64,000 nucleotides of DNA from DASRHT01 sp035650355 (GCA_035650355.1 DASRHT010000022.1:124001-188000); one strand, 5' to 3'. Shown: positions 41,519 to 50,811, counted from the first letter of the stretch. Made by a program: numbers and translations. Notes: a model not told the origin generated them from the sequence alone.

Positions 41519-42511
41519 ATGAACGAACCAAAACCACAAACATGGCGCGAACTGCTCGCGACCCTGATCGCTGATCCTCAGGAGCGCCAGCGCATTGCCG
41601 ACGCGGCGAGAGTAAGCACCATCACTTTGATCCGTTGGAGCACCAACAGATCAAACCCGCGTAAGGATAACCTGCGCCCATTGCTGGAGGCTGTAGCGGA
41701 ATACCGGCAGCAATTGACTGAGCTTATCGCTAAGGAATTTCCTGATTTCTTGAGGGAATTTCCTGAAGCAGAGACGCTGATGGAAATTCCTTCGGCGTTT
41801 TATGCTCGTGTGCTGAGCGCGCACACGAGTAGCCCGCCAATTCTGCGGGCATCCACCATTTGTATTCTTATTTTACAACAAATTGTGGTGCATCTTGATC
41901 CACGTCTATCGGGATTGGTGGCAGTAATTATGCAGTGTATGCCGCCGGCACAGGGACGTAAAGTGCGCAGTTTGCGTCAGATTCAGGGGCGAGGGACGCC
42001 TCCCTGGATGGGGCAGGTGGAGAATCGCACGCAGTTCTTTGGTGCAGAATCGCAGACGGGTATGGCGTTGCAAACTGGCCGCGCCGTGGCCGTCCAGAGT
42101 GAGGAGGTAAAATCGCGCCTATTTCCCGTCCATCATACCAATTTAGAGAAGAGCACGGCGGTCTTTCCTATTATACAGAGCGACCGGGTTGCGGGCTGCC
42201 TCTGCCTGGCGAGCAACCTCCCTAATTTCTTCTCTCAGGCGCGGTTAGATCTTGCCAAGAACTATGCTGACTTGCTCGTACTTGCATTCGAGCATGGTGA
42301 GTTTTTCGATTTACAAGATGTGGAGCTGGGGATCATGCCTTCCATTCATCTCCAGCAAGAGCGGATAGCCAGGTTCCAGCAGCGTGTGACCCAGCAGATG
42401 ATCCGCGCTGTGCAAAACGGCCAGTCCATTACCAGGCCGAAAGCGGAACTGCTGGTCTGGCAGGAGCTGGAAGAGGAATTGCTTCAAATATCGCTAAATC
42501 TAAAAATATGA
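41519..42511 (+). CDS. HTH-GAF domain protein, unknown ligand
   Basis: About 331 aa; an ATG at 41513 is equally possible. Residues 5-60 look like a degenerate DNA-binding helix-turn-helix (ADPQERQRIADAARVSTITLIRWSTNRSNPRKDNLRPLL, XRE/Cro-like). Residues ~130-260 form a GAF-like module (MALQTGRAVAVQSEEVKSRLFPVH, FPIIQSDRVAGCLCLASNLPNFFS), and the C-terminus is a long helix (LQQERIARFQQRVTQQMIRAV). It looks like a cytoplasmic transcription factor whose GAF domain senses a small molecule. No neighbour points to its target. Confidence 0.65.
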   Translation: MNEPKPQTWRELLATLIADPQERQRIADAARVSTITLIRWSTNRSNPRKDNLRPLLEAVAEYRQQLTELIAKEFPDFLREFPEAETLMEIPSAFYARVLSAHTSSPPILRASTICILILQQIVVHLDPRLSGLVAVIMQCMPPAQGRKVRSLRQIQGRGTPPWMGQVENRTQFFGAESQTGMALQTGRAVAVQSEEVKSRLFPVHHTNLEKSTAVFPIIQSDRVAGCLCLASNLPNFFSQARLDLAKNYADLLVLAFEHGEFFDLQDVELGIMPSIHLQQERIARFQQRVTQQMIRAVQNGQSITRPKAELLVWQELEEELLQISLNLKI

Positions 42512-42661
42512 TTGCAGAGTGCCAACTCTGTAATCGCTGATTCGTGCCTCTGCGGCGGAGGCACGCTCGCTGCAAGATCCCTGAAGGCGCAGAAAAAGCT
42601 TAGCTGTTCTATCTTTCCCATGCTTACACATTATATAATGTGGGCGGAGTCGGGCAGAGGC

Positions 42662-42716
42662 GGTAGGGGCAAGGGGATGGGATATGGGAGGTGGGGGCCT
42701 CGCGCTTGCCCTGCCG
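42662..42716. repeat. Degenerate GTAGGGGCAG-type palindrome, copy 4
   Basis: GGTAGGGGCAAG (42662-42673) is matched by CTTGCCCTGCC (42705-42715) with one indel; it has the same opening as the hairpin at 18873. It lies in the 277-bp gap before the acyl-CoA dehydrogenase. Confidence 0.45.
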
Positions 42717-42788
42717 TGAGATGAGTAACCGTTGAGCATAGCCAATGCGATACGCCAGTTGCAAAGCAAGAAAGGCAGGAAGGTACGA

Positions 42789-44003
42789 ATGGATTTTACC
42801 TTTTCGGAAGAAGTCAACGAACTGCGGACGCGCGTCATCGATTTTATGGAGCGTTATATTTATCCTAACGAGCAGACGTACCGAGAGCAGATCGCAGCAT
42901 CGGGCAATCCTCATCACCATGCCGAGATTATCGACGAATTAAAGCCTAAGGCGAGGGCGGCGGGACTTTGGAACCTCTTCTTACCCGATAAGGAGCATGG
43001 CGCGGGCCTGACCAATCTGGAATACGCCCCGCTGGCCGAAGTTATGGGCCGCATGGGCTGGTCCTCGGAAGTATTTAACTGTGCCGCGCCCGACACCGGC
43101 AATATGGAGATCCTGGCCCAGTTCGGCACCCCTGAGCAGAAAAGACAGTGGTTGCAGCCATTACTCGACGGCGAAATTCGTTCCGCCTTCTCCATGACCG
43201 AGCCTGACGTTGCCAGTTCGGATGCCACGAATATCCAGATGACGATTCTGCGCGATGGCGATGACTATGTGCTGAATGGTCGCAAATGGTGGACCTCTGG
43301 TGCAGCTCGCGAGCGCTGCAAAATTTTTATTGTGATGGGAAAGACCGATCCCCACAATCCTGACCGCCATCGCCAACAGAGCATGATCCTGGTGCCGAAA
43401 AACACTCCAGGCGTCACTGTTGTACGTAACCTGACCGTGATGGGGTATGTCGATAACGAGAGCCATTGTGAGGTGCTCTTCGATAATGTCCGCGTGCCCG
43501 CCAGCAATCTGCTGGGCGAGGAGGGGTCCGGCTTTGCCATCGCCCAGGCGCGTCTGGGTCCGGGCCGCATCCACCACTGTATGCGCTCGATTGGCGGGGC
43601 TCAGCGTGCGCTCGAATTGATGTGCGAGCGGGCGGCCCATCGCGTCGCTTTTGGCAAGCCACTGGCTGAACAAGGGATGGTGCAGGACTGGATCGCCAGG
43701 TCGCAAATAGAGATTGAGCAGGCCCGTCTGTTAACGCTCAAAACGGCCTGGATGATGGATACGCTGGGCAAAAAGGCGGCACAAAATGAGATTGCGATGA
43801 TTAAGATTGCCATTCCTGAAATGTACACCAACGTGGTCAATCGAGCCATTCAAGTCTTTGGGGCTGCGGGCGTCTCAGGCGACTTCCCGTTGGCATCGAT
43901 GTTTGCGCATGGCCGCACGATGCATATTGTCGATGGCCCCGATGAAGTGCATAAGCGTTCGCTCGCCAGGTCCATTGTGCGCCAGTTAGGCAGCCCTAAG
44001 TAG
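42789..44003 (+). CDS. Acyl-CoA dehydrogenase
   Basis: A 404-aa acyl-CoA dehydrogenase. ATG 42789 has GGAAGG upstream; an ATG at 42732 would add 19 atypical residues. Signature segments: SAFSMTEPDVASSDATNIQ (FAD/substrate), NGRKWWTSGA, VTVVRNLTVMGYVDNESHCEVLFDNVRVP and, near the end, IQVFGAAGVSGDFPLASMFAHGRTMHIVDGPDEVH, the C-terminal FAD and catalytic-base region (IxDGPDEVH). It oxidises an acyl-CoA, passing electrons to ETF; the long N-terminal helix resembles the ACAD10/11-like branch. Followed by a phosphatase gene 45 nt downstream. Confidence 0.93.
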   Translation: MDFTFSEEVNELRTRVIDFMERYIYPNEQTYREQIAASGNPHHHAEIIDELKPKARAAGLWNLFLPDKEHGAGLTNLEYAPLAEVMGRMGWSSEVFNCAAPDTGNMEILAQFGTPEQKRQWLQPLLDGEIRSAFSMTEPDVASSDATNIQMTILRDGDDYVLNGRKWWTSGAARERCKIFIVMGKTDPHNPDRHRQQSMILVPKNTPGVTVVRNLTVMGYVDNESHCEVLFDNVRVPASNLLGEEGSGFAIAQARLGPGRIHHCMRSIGGAQRALELMCERAAHRVAFGKPLAEQGMVQDWIARSQIEIEQARLLTLKTAWMMDTLGKKAAQNEIAMIKIAIPEMYTNVVNRAIQVFGAAGVSGDFPLASMFAHGRTMHIVDGPDEVHKRSLARSIVRQLGSPK

Positions 44004-44048
44004 ATTGTTTGCAAGCATACAGGCAGTAGTTTAGCGGAGGCGACCATC

Positions 44049-44777
44049 ATGGTCGCCTCTTTGCAGGGAAGTTCGGTTTTTTCAATGAAAGATCCATTTT
44101 TGGCGCGGCGCAATGAGGCCGCGGAGCTATTTTTAATCCGGCACGCAGACGCCATTCCAGAGGCGGACGAAATTATCCCCAGCGGCATTTATGACGACCT
44201 GCCATTGAGCAAGAAGGGACGCGGGCAGGCGCGAGCTTTGACCGGGCGGTTGAAAGGTCTCTCGTTTGATGCGGTGTATAGCAGCCCGTTGCGCCGTTGT
44301 CGCGAAACGGCGGCTCCCCTGGTCGAGCATCTTGGCCTGACGCCGGTGATTGTCGAAGAGATCAGGGAGATCCGGCTGGGCCATGTCTTTCCCATTCCCG
44401 CCGTCAAAGAGAGCGATAATCTGGATGTGCTCACGCAGGCGCTGGCCGCCCGTCAGGCCGAGATTGTGCGCAAGGCAGGCGGCGCGGGCAACTGGGACGT
44501 GATTAAAGATAGCGAACCCTCCAAAGCATTTCGCAAACGTGTGGTTGGCGCCATCGACAAAATCGCCCAGAGCCATATTGGGCAGCGTGTCCTTATCTTC
44601 GCTCATGGCGGCGTAATTAACGCCTATGTCGCCGAAGTGCTCGGACTGAAAAAAGACTTCTTTTTCCCCTGCGCTAATACGTCCATTACGGTAGTGCGGG
44701 CCAGTAACGAGGCGCGCGTGCTTTTCATCCTGAACGATATCGCTCATCTTAATCTATTGCAGAACAGAGAAGGATAG
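44049..44777 (+). CDS. Histidine phosphatase family protein
   Basis: A 242-aa protein of the phosphoglycerate-mutase-like superfamily: LFLIRHADAIPEAD holds the phospho-acceptor His (RHA variant of RHG), VYSSPLRRCRETAAPL the Arg of the phosphate pocket, and FAHGGVINAYV the second His. A ~30-residue insert (QALAARQAEIVRKAGGAGNWDV) lies before it. ATG 44049 has GGAGG 10 nt upstream. It dephosphorylates small molecules or sugars; substrate not predictable. It shares a strand and short spacing with the acyl-CoA dehydrogenase. Confidence 0.87.
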   Translation: MVASLQGSSVFSMKDPFLARRNEAAELFLIRHADAIPEADEIIPSGIYDDLPLSKKGRGQARALTGRLKGLSFDAVYSSPLRRCRETAAPLVEHLGLTPVIVEEIREIRLGHVFPIPAVKESDNLDVLTQALAARQAEIVRKAGGAGNWDVIKDSEPSKAFRKRVVGAIDKIAQSHIGQRVLIFAHGGVINAYVAEVLGLKKDFFFPCANTSITVVRASNEARVLFILNDIAHLNLLQNREG

Positions 44778-45707
44778 CTACTTCATCTGCACGCGTCTCA
44801 CGCTGGGGTTGTAGCGCATTAACTGGGCGGGTACCAGCGTCTTATCCTGCCGCCGTAAACTGCGCTGCTTCTGTACAGGGAGACGCAGCACCTGCTTTTC
44901 TTTTTCGCGACGGTAGCGATAGGCGGCGTGCAGAATATACTCGGCGATAGCCGCGACCTTGCGTGGCACCCCGTAGAAGCTGGGGAAGTCGTTGATATCG
45001 ACCAGCATCAGGCCCTGCGGGGATTCCAGCACATCTACCCCGTAGAGATCCAGCCCGAATACCTGTCCCACGCGCTGCGCCAGCCTGAGCATCTCGCGCG
45101 ACACCGGGATCTCCTCTTCCGTCACCACGCCGTGCAGGGGAGAACTTTTCGTGATCGCGCGCACCTCCTGGCCAGTGACGTACAGTTTGATATCATAGCC
45201 TGTATTCTCGACGTAACGCATCGCCAGGTAATAGGTTTTCTCGTCGAGCATGAGCCGCTCAACCTCCGCAGGCGTTCGTACCAGGTGAATATCTTGCAAT
45301 GACGTGCCATTACATGGCTTGACCACAATAGGATACATATCATGCGGCACCTTGACCAGTGCGCGGGGATGGCCGACGAAATAGGTCGGCGGTACCGGCA
45401 AACCACGCGCCTGAGCGTAAGCTACGGCAACGGCTTTATCGCGCACCAGGCGTATTGCCCGCGAATTATTAATCGTCGGAATGCCTGCCGCTTCGGCTGA
45501 TTCCAGGATGGTCAGGCCAGGCCCGTTGGAAACAGTTTTTAAAACATAGGCGTCGTAGCTCATCAGGGACAGGTCGGTTAGATTGGTGACTGCGGCGTAT
45601 GGCTCCAAAACATCGATTTCATGCCCCCACTGTTGCAACTGGTCCGCTACTACCATCGGCATCGGCTTATGCACGTATTTCTCTTCTAAAATAAAGCAGA
45701 AACGCAT
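44778..45707 (-). CDS. ATP-grasp enzyme, RimK-like ligase
   Basis: A 309-aa protein. ATG 45707 follows a perfect TAAGGAGGAATAT; the longer frame to 45740 lacks one. ATP-grasp features: RLVRDKAVAVAYAQARGLPVPPTYFVG, PIVVKPCNGTSLQDIHLV (Lys for ATP), MRYVENTGYDIKLYVTGQEVRAI, FGLDLYGVDVLESPQGLMLVDINDFP (Mg ligands Asp/Asn). The N-terminus CFILEEKYVHKPMPMVVADQL is the pre-ATP-grasp domain. The family includes glutathione synthetase, RimK and LysX. It ligates a carboxylate to an amine; substrates unknown. Basic C-terminal tail (RREKEKQVLRLPVQKQRSLRR). Confidence 0.88.
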   Translation of the reverse strand: MRFCFILEEKYVHKPMPMVVADQLQQWGHEIDVLEPYAAVTNLTDLSLMSYDAYVLKTVSNGPGLTILESAEAAGIPTINNSRAIRLVRDKAVAVAYAQARGLPVPPTYFVGHPRALVKVPHDMYPIVVKPCNGTSLQDIHLVRTPAEVERLMLDEKTYYLAMRYVENTGYDIKLYVTGQEVRAITKSSPLHGVVTEEEIPVSREMLRLAQRVGQVFGLDLYGVDVLESPQGLMLVDINDFPSFYGVPRKVAAIAEYILHAAYRYRREKEKQVLRLPVQKQRSLRRQDKTLVPAQLMRYNPSVRRVQMK

Positions 45708-45987
45708 ATATTCCTCCTTAAAATGTTGTGGGCGACACATGGGATACCATCGTCTATCATCATTATAGAGCTTATGATACGCCAGAACGGCGAAAGTTAC
45801 TATGAGGTTGGTAACAAAATCGCTGTGTGACTATCTTCTCTCCAGGAGTGCAGAGATTGTAAGAGCTTTAGCTATTTTATCCTATCCCTCTCCCGTCTGG
45901 CCCCTGGAGTTACTGGCAGGCTTAGTGTATAATCAAAGGCACTATAAAAATGCTTTTAACGTTTCATCTCGCCTATATCTTCTAAAT

Positions 45988-46164
45988 GTGTATCTGATGC
46001 TCAATGAGCGCGTGCTCGCGTCGCAGACGCTCGTCTTGTTCATGGAGGGGTGGTGGGAACATGCGCTAAGCGCATGTTCCCACCACCCCTCCATGAACTC
46101 CTTACGCGGCGAAGCCGCAGGAGAGCCGCTTTGCAAGGGCGAAGATACTCAGAATCAGATACAC
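45988..46164. mobile_element. 177-bp palindromic MITE, second type
   Basis: Terminal inverted repeats GTGTATCTGAT (45988-45998) and its exact complement (46154-46164) bound the element. TCTAAA follows or precedes each end directly (left 45981-45986, right 46165-46170), a candidate 6-7 bp target duplication. The centre is a perfect 61-bp palindrome (arms 46038-46067 and 46069-46098 around one A), next to a smaller hairpin (GCGGCGAAGCCGC). It occupies most of the 495-bp gap between the ATP-grasp and mannosyltransferase-like genes; nothing else is recognisable there. Confidence 0.7.
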
Positions 46165-46202
46165 TCTAAAATAGGATATACAACGCGAGCCAGGAGGAAA
46201 CA

Positions 46203-47483
46203 ATGTTTTTTGCTGAGAAAAAAATTTCTGAAGAACGATTGCATACTTTTTATAAGTACGGCCTCATTGGTTGCATTCTTTTTCTGGCTCTATGGTTGCG
46301 CAAATCCCTTTTACCCTGGGTAAGCGTTGATATGACAACTTTTTACCTGCCGTGGTACAACTTTATCCTCTCCCACGGCGGCTTTTCTGCTCTTAAATTT
46401 AATTTTGCAGATTTAAATGTCCCTTATCTTTATCTCATTGTCATTGCCACCCATCTCCCTTTCTCCGCAATAACAAACTTAAAGCTTATTTCAATCATGT
46501 TTGATATGGTGTTAGCAGGTTTTACATTTCTTATTGTGAGAAAGGCATATGGGCCAACACTCGTCCCTTTTCTGGCAGCATGTGTCGTGCTTTTCCTCCC
46601 ATCAATATTTATCAATAGCTCTTTTTGGGGCGAAACCGATAGCAGCTATGTTTCGCTCTCTCTTGGCGCTATCTACTTCTTATTAAGCAAACGCTATTTC
46701 TGGTCTTTTGTGTTCTGGGGCCTGGCGATCTCCGTCAAGCTCCAGGCAATTTTTGTTTTCCCTGTGTTGCTGATAGTGTTGTTATCGGGGGAAGTGCCTT
46801 TGCTGTACTTCTTGATCATACCTGCCGTTTATTTGATCTTGCTCATTCCGGCATTAATCGCTGGACGCGGTTTTACTGATCTTCTCTTCATTTATGTCTC
46901 CCAATCTAACATCTACCACTGTCTAACGATGAATGCTCCTAACGTGTATCAATGGCTAAGGCCAGGATGTTATTTCAATCAGCAATTAAAACAAGGCGGG
47001 ATCATCTTAACAGTCGCGCTGGTTTTAATCGTAAGTCTGGTTGTACTGTATAGTCGTAAAAAATTGACTCCTGTTCGTATTATTCGCCTGTCGTTCTTAT
47101 TCAGCCTGCTGTTGCCCTTCTTTTTACCGACCATGCATGAGCGGTATTTTTATCTGGCAGACGTGTTCTCCATCGTATACGCCTTCTATATGCCCAGACG
47201 CTTCTATCTGGCTATGATTACGCAGCTCACCTCCTTCCTTAGTTACATGCCTTTCCTGTTTGGCAATCCAACCATCCCCTTGCCATATGTGGCTTTTGGG
47301 CCATTGTTCGTCGTCGCTATTGTGGTCTGGGATTTGATTGTAGATTTATATTGGCGCGAAACAGTAAGCCAGCCAACTGATCCTGGCGCCAATTTGCCAG
47401 GTCGATCAGAACGTCCTGCAACCGTGGATGATGAAGCAGCCGATAAAATCAAAGCCAGGACGAACCCTGCCCTCATTTCTTAA
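46203..47483 (+). CDS. Polytopic membrane glycosyltransferase, Gpi18-like mannosyltransferase family
   Basis: A 426-aa protein with about ten TM helices; the ATG follows GGAGG. The first external loop has VSVDMTTFYLPWYNFILSHGG, with the D(x)T pattern in place of the DxD of GT-C enzymes, then INSSFWGETDSSYVSL, the second GT-C hallmark (W-G-E-x-D). LFSLLLPFFLPTMHERYFYLADV (PxMHERY) is the C-terminal family motif. These use lipid-linked mannose. A disordered ~40-residue tail follows the last TM (TDPGANLPGRSERPATVDDE). Likely a cell-envelope glycan enzyme; acceptor unknown. Single gene. Confidence 0.82.
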   Translation: MFFAEKKISEERLHTFYKYGLIGCILFLALWLRKSLLPWVSVDMTTFYLPWYNFILSHGGFSALKFNFADLNVPYLYLIVIATHLPFSAITNLKLISIMFDMVLAGFTFLIVRKAYGPTLVPFLAACVVLFLPSIFINSSFWGETDSSYVSLSLGAIYFLLSKRYFWSFVFWGLAISVKLQAIFVFPVLLIVLLSGEVPLLYFLIIPAVYLILLIPALIAGRGFTDLLFIYVSQSNIYHCLTMNAPNVYQWLRPGCYFNQQLKQGGIILTVALVLIVSLVVLYSRKKLTPVRIIRLSFLFSLLLPFFLPTMHERYFYLADVFSIVYAFYMPRRFYLAMITQLTSFLSYMPFLFGNPTIPLPYVAFGPLFVVAIVVWDLIVDLYWRETVSQPTDPGANLPGRSERPATVDDEAADKIKARTNPALIS

Positions 47484-47651
47484 ATACAACGTATGGAGGA
47501 GATGCTCTTGAGGATGTTCTCCTCTCGCCGCCTGCGGCGAAAAAAGGAAACAAGTGGGGAGACCCCACCTCCCCCGAAGGAGCTGGCTGCCCCTTTGAAC
47601 CCCGCAAGAGATGTTTGATGGGCATCTCAACAATTCGGGATCACTCATGTG

Positions 47652-47706
47652 GGGAGAGGAAGGTGCTGGCGGTGAGCGCAGCCCGCCGCCAGCACCTTCC
47701 TCTCCC
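47652..47706. repeat. Diverged relative of the 172-bp MITE palindrome
   Basis: Perfect 21-bp arms (47652-47672 and 47686-47706, starting GGGAGAGGAAGGTGCTGGCG) around a 13-nt loop. The arms resemble the GGAGAGAGGTGCTGGC arms of the element at 52642. As there, the palindrome is followed by TGTGAGC, a short hairpin and GAGCA. Terminal repeats and target duplications were not found, so the ends may be lost. Confidence 0.55.
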
Positions 47707-48129
47707 TGTGAGCGCCTTCGGGGCGAGCAGTCCGAGGGTGCAACCACGTTTGAGAAGCCCTGCTGTGAGAAACCAGGGCTATTTTACTCTCAGCTATAAC
47801 GTGCTATAATAAAAATCATGAGACAACACAGAGCATTCATACTCATCAGGCAGACGCGTCGCGCTACCATTGAACGCTACCTCCTTGCCGCAGGGTAGCG
47901 GCGTCTCCATATACCTCAAAACTTTCTGCGTTCCGACGCCCTCGGACGCGATAAATCGGGTCCCTACGAAGTTTGGAGAACCACAGCTATTATTCAGCAG
48001 GACATGCAATATTCGTTCGCTCGCGTGTGTTTATAAGGATAGCAGTAAAATTGCTCCATGTCATGATCTCACCAACGAAGACACATCAGCGCGGGCGGAT
48101 CGCGAGTTAGCGGGAGGAAACAGATTTTT
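47707..48129. other. Gene-free stretch before prfA with repeat debris
   Basis: No supportable gene. It contains a small GCGCCTTCGGGGCG hairpin, a partly palindromic GGTAGCG/CGCTACC cluster near 47855-47900, and a TCGGGTCCCTACGAAG segment that resembles the ends of the GTAGGG repeats. Short open frames on both strands have no ribosome sites or recognisable products. Confidence 0.4.
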
Positions 48130-49209
48130 ATGGACTTAATGGGTAAACTGGCCAGCCTGGCCGCGCGTTACGAAGAGCTGAATAGCTTGATGGCGCAGCC
48201 GGAGGTGCTTGAAGATATTCCGCTGCTACAACGCTACGGGCGCGAGCATGCGGAACTGGAAGATGTCGTTCACAAGTATAACGAACTGACCCGAACAGAT
48301 CAACAGATCGCGGAAGCTCAGGAACTCTATAACAGCGAAGAGGGCGAGATGCGCGACCTGGCTTATGAGGAAGTGGAGCGGCTAAAAAATCATAAGGAGC
48401 AGTTGCTGGAAGACGTGAAGGTTGCGCTGCTGCCCAAAGATATTATGGATGAGAAGAATGCCATCGTGACCGTCCAGGCGGGCGCTGGTGGCGATGAAGC
48501 GGCTCTATTCGCGGGCGAACTGTTCCGTATGTATAGCCGTTACGCCGATACCCGCCGTTGGAAAATCGAAGTGATGGATGTCAACGAGACCGAGCAGGGT
48601 GGGATCAAGGATATCACCTTCGTCGTGAAAGGCAAGGGAGCGTACAGCCGCATGAAATACGAGGGCGGCACGCATCGCGTCCAGCGCGTACCCGTGACCG
48701 AGGCCAATGGCCGCATTCATACTTCCACTGCCAAAGTCATCGTGCTGCCGGAGGCCGACGATGAGATCGAGATCGAGATCAAGGATACCGATATTCGCGT
48801 CGATGTCTATCGTTCGACCGGCCACGGCGGCCAGAGCGTGAACACGACTGACTCGGCGGTACGTATCACTCACCTGCCTACCGGTCTGGTGGTGACGTGT
48901 CAGGACGAGAAATCGCAGCTCAAGAACAAGGCGAAGGCGCTGACCGTGCTGAAAGCTCGCCTCTGGGATATCGAGGAGGCGCGGCGACAGGAGGAATTGC
49001 GCAAATCGCGCCGCTCCCAGGTCCAGACGGGCGACCGCAGCGAGAAGATCCGCACCTATAACTTCCCGCAGGACCGCGTTACCGATCATCGCATTAGCCT
49101 GAGCCGGCACAATCTGCCAGGGGTGATGAATGGAGATATCGACGAATTTATTGACAATTTGATCTCAGTTGATCAGGCCGATAAGCTGCAAAGCACGTTC
49201 CAGCAATAA
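48130..49209 (+). CDS. prfA: Peptide chain release factor 1
   Basis: A 359-aa RF1. The peptidyl-hydrolysis motif GGQ is in STGHGGQSVNTTDSAVRITHLPTG and the stop-codon tripeptide is PVT (in VQRVPVTEANGRIHTS), which marks RF1 (UAA/UAG) rather than RF2 (SPF). QAGAGGDEAALFAGELFRMY and SEKIRTYNFPQDRVTDHRI are further fixed segments. The start at 48130 has GGAGG nearby; ATG 48139 would lose two residues. prmC, often adjacent, is not; a HAD hydrolase follows instead. Confidence 0.96.
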   Translation: MDLMGKLASLAARYEELNSLMAQPEVLEDIPLLQRYGREHAELEDVVHKYNELTRTDQQIAEAQELYNSEEGEMRDLAYEEVERLKNHKEQLLEDVKVALLPKDIMDEKNAIVTVQAGAGGDEAALFAGELFRMYSRYADTRRWKIEVMDVNETEQGGIKDITFVVKGKGAYSRMKYEGGTHRVQRVPVTEANGRIHTSTAKVIVLPEADDEIEIEIKDTDIRVDVYRSTGHGGQSVNTTDSAVRITHLPTGLVVTCQDEKSQLKNKAKALTVLKARLWDIEEARRQEELRKSRRSQVQTGDRSEKIRTYNFPQDRVTDHRISLSRHNLPGVMNGDIDEFIDNLISVDQADKLQSTFQQ

Positions 49210-49333
49210 CGTATAAAGCCGCTCAAGCGGCAGCCTGAAACAGAAATATTCACGTTGACATATGCGGAGAGCGCATGTTAGACTGGCAAGAACGCGGTCT
49301 GACCGCAAAGCAGATTGGGGATAGACAATAATC

Positions 49334-50077
49334 ATGCCATTGGAACAACCGCAAGCCATTCGCACCGTCTTCTTTGATGCCGGATTTACCCTGTTGCGCC
49401 CATCTCCATCTTCTGCCGCTATCTGTCTCAAGGTCTGCGGGCAGCTCGGCTTGCATATTCACCTTGATCAAATGAAGCAGCAACTGGTGGTTGCGCAGGA
49501 GTACTTCTTGCGGCAGGCACGGCTCAAACAGCATACCTGGGCTGACGAGGAGGCCATCACTGAGTTCTGGCTGGACTACTATATGAATCTGCTGCGTCCC
49601 TTCGTCGAGGAGCACGACGAGCGGCGCCTTTACCAGCTTGCGCAAGCCATCACCGAGGAGTTTGGGCGCCATACGAGCTGGGAGCTTTTCTCGGATGTCC
49701 TGCCAACGCTGGAGGCGTTACGCGCCCATGATTATTCTCTGGGCGTGATCTCCGATTGGGGCATCGCGCTCGGGCCGATTTTGCGGGAGCATCGCGTCAA
49801 TCAATACTTCGATTGCCTGCTCGTTTCAGCCACGGTACGCCACGCCAAACCTTCGCCTATGCTGTATGAACAGGCTTTGCAGCGTGCCAATGCTATCCCG
49901 GACTATACCATCCACATCGGCGACTCGTACATTCATGATGTCCTGGGCGCCCGCTCGGTTGGCATTACTCCCGTGCTGCTTGATCGTCTTCATCAATTAG
50001 AAGAGAGCAATGTCGATTGCTTGCTGACGCACTCATTGTACGAATTGCTAGATTTATTGGAGGTGGCGCGGCCATGA
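49334..50077 (+). CDS. HAD superfamily hydrolase
   Basis: A 247-aa haloacid-dehalogenase-like protein: motif I FFDAGFTLLRP (nucleophile Asp, with the second Asp replaced by Gly-Phe-Thr as in the HAD-IA DxGx variants), motif II GVISDWG, motif III HAKPSPMLYEQAL (Lys) and motif IV IHIGDSYIHDVLGARSVGI. A cap domain of ~100 helical residues is inserted after motif I. The first residue pattern is DAGFT rather than DxDGT, as in HDHD3-type proteins, so activity is likely but the substrate is unknown. Its stop overlaps the next gene by 4 nt. Confidence 0.87.
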   Translation: MPLEQPQAIRTVFFDAGFTLLRPSPSSAAICLKVCGQLGLHIHLDQMKQQLVVAQEYFLRQARLKQHTWADEEAITEFWLDYYMNLLRPFVEEHDERRLYQLAQAITEEFGRHTSWELFSDVLPTLEALRAHDYSLGVISDWGIALGPILREHRVNQYFDCLLVSATVRHAKPSPMLYEQALQRANAIPDYTIHIGDSYIHDVLGARSVGITPVLLDRLHQLEESNVDCLLTHSLYELLDLLEVARP

Positions 50078-50769
50078 GAGAAACAGCCAGAACGCGCGGT
50101 ATGCTTATCCTCACAACCCTTGCCCTGGGTACCACGGCGGGCGCGATTACGACGCTGGGCCGCTATGTCAGGCGTGAGGCAGGTCGTCGTGGCTATCCAT
50201 CGTGGGACGCCTGTCGCTGTGATTATAAAACAAAAAAGTATATCTTCCAGGTACTGCACAGTCGCAACGAGCGGCGCGGCGAAACCGTCGTCTCCCACGA
50301 GTGGGGTATCTATCTGCTGAAGCCGCCATTATGGCTGCGACGCTGTCTGCATCATGGTGCGCAGATTGCCGCCACGCTCAACCCCTCCGGTCGCTACGTC
50401 GAGCGCATCACGCTTAGCCCGCAGGAGGCGTATCAGCTTGCCGTGCTGCTCCAGAGGGCGTCCTCGAACGAAGAACCAGTGGAAGAAGCCGAATTGGAGC
50501 AGGCGCGTATTGTGTGGCGGCGCGAACTGCTGCACATTCCCCGCCATTCGTTCGATGTGTGCATTCGTCGCCTCTATCCCGCCCCTATCCCGCAGGAGCG
50601 CGCGGCGCAGGCCCAGCCGCTGCCGGCCATCTGGGACCCTCATAGCAACCTCCCGCTGCCCACCGAAGGAACGCTGCTTGAGACTCCCACTGGCACGCGC
50701 ATCGATTATATTGGATGGACGCCGGTGCAGGTTTCCTACTGCACCGCTCGCCTGGAGCGGGAAGCGTAG
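50074..50769 (+). CDS. Hypothetical protein with N-terminal hydrophobic segment
   Basis: A 231-aa protein. ATG 50074 overlaps the HAD stop (ATGA) and has GGAGG upstream; the longer frame from 50017 lies inside the HAD gene. One weak N-terminal hydrophobic helix (MLILTTLALGTTAGAIT) is followed by a basic soluble domain with HSRNERRGETVVSHEWGIYLL and many Arg. No family recognised. The coupling suggests it acts with the HAD phosphatase. Confidence 0.65.
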   Translation: MRETARTRGMLILTTLALGTTAGAITTLGRYVRREAGRRGYPSWDACRCDYKTKKYIFQVLHSRNERRGETVVSHEWGIYLLKPPLWLRRCLHHGAQIAATLNPSGRYVERITLSPQEAYQLAVLLQRASSNEEPVEEAELEQARIVWRRELLHIPRHSFDVCIRRLYPAPIPQERAAQAQPLPAIWDPHSNLPLPTEGTLLETPTGTRIDYIGWTPVQVSYCTARLEREA

Positions 50770-50811
50770 GGACTGACCTCGCGACTCCCTCTATCTGCTC
50801 TCTCGGCTCGT

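Noticed and set aside
45802..46323. 173-codon plus-strand open frame across the MITE
   Set aside because: It runs through the palindrome and into the start of the mannosyltransferase gene in another frame; product is low-complexity and includes the palindrome's translation.
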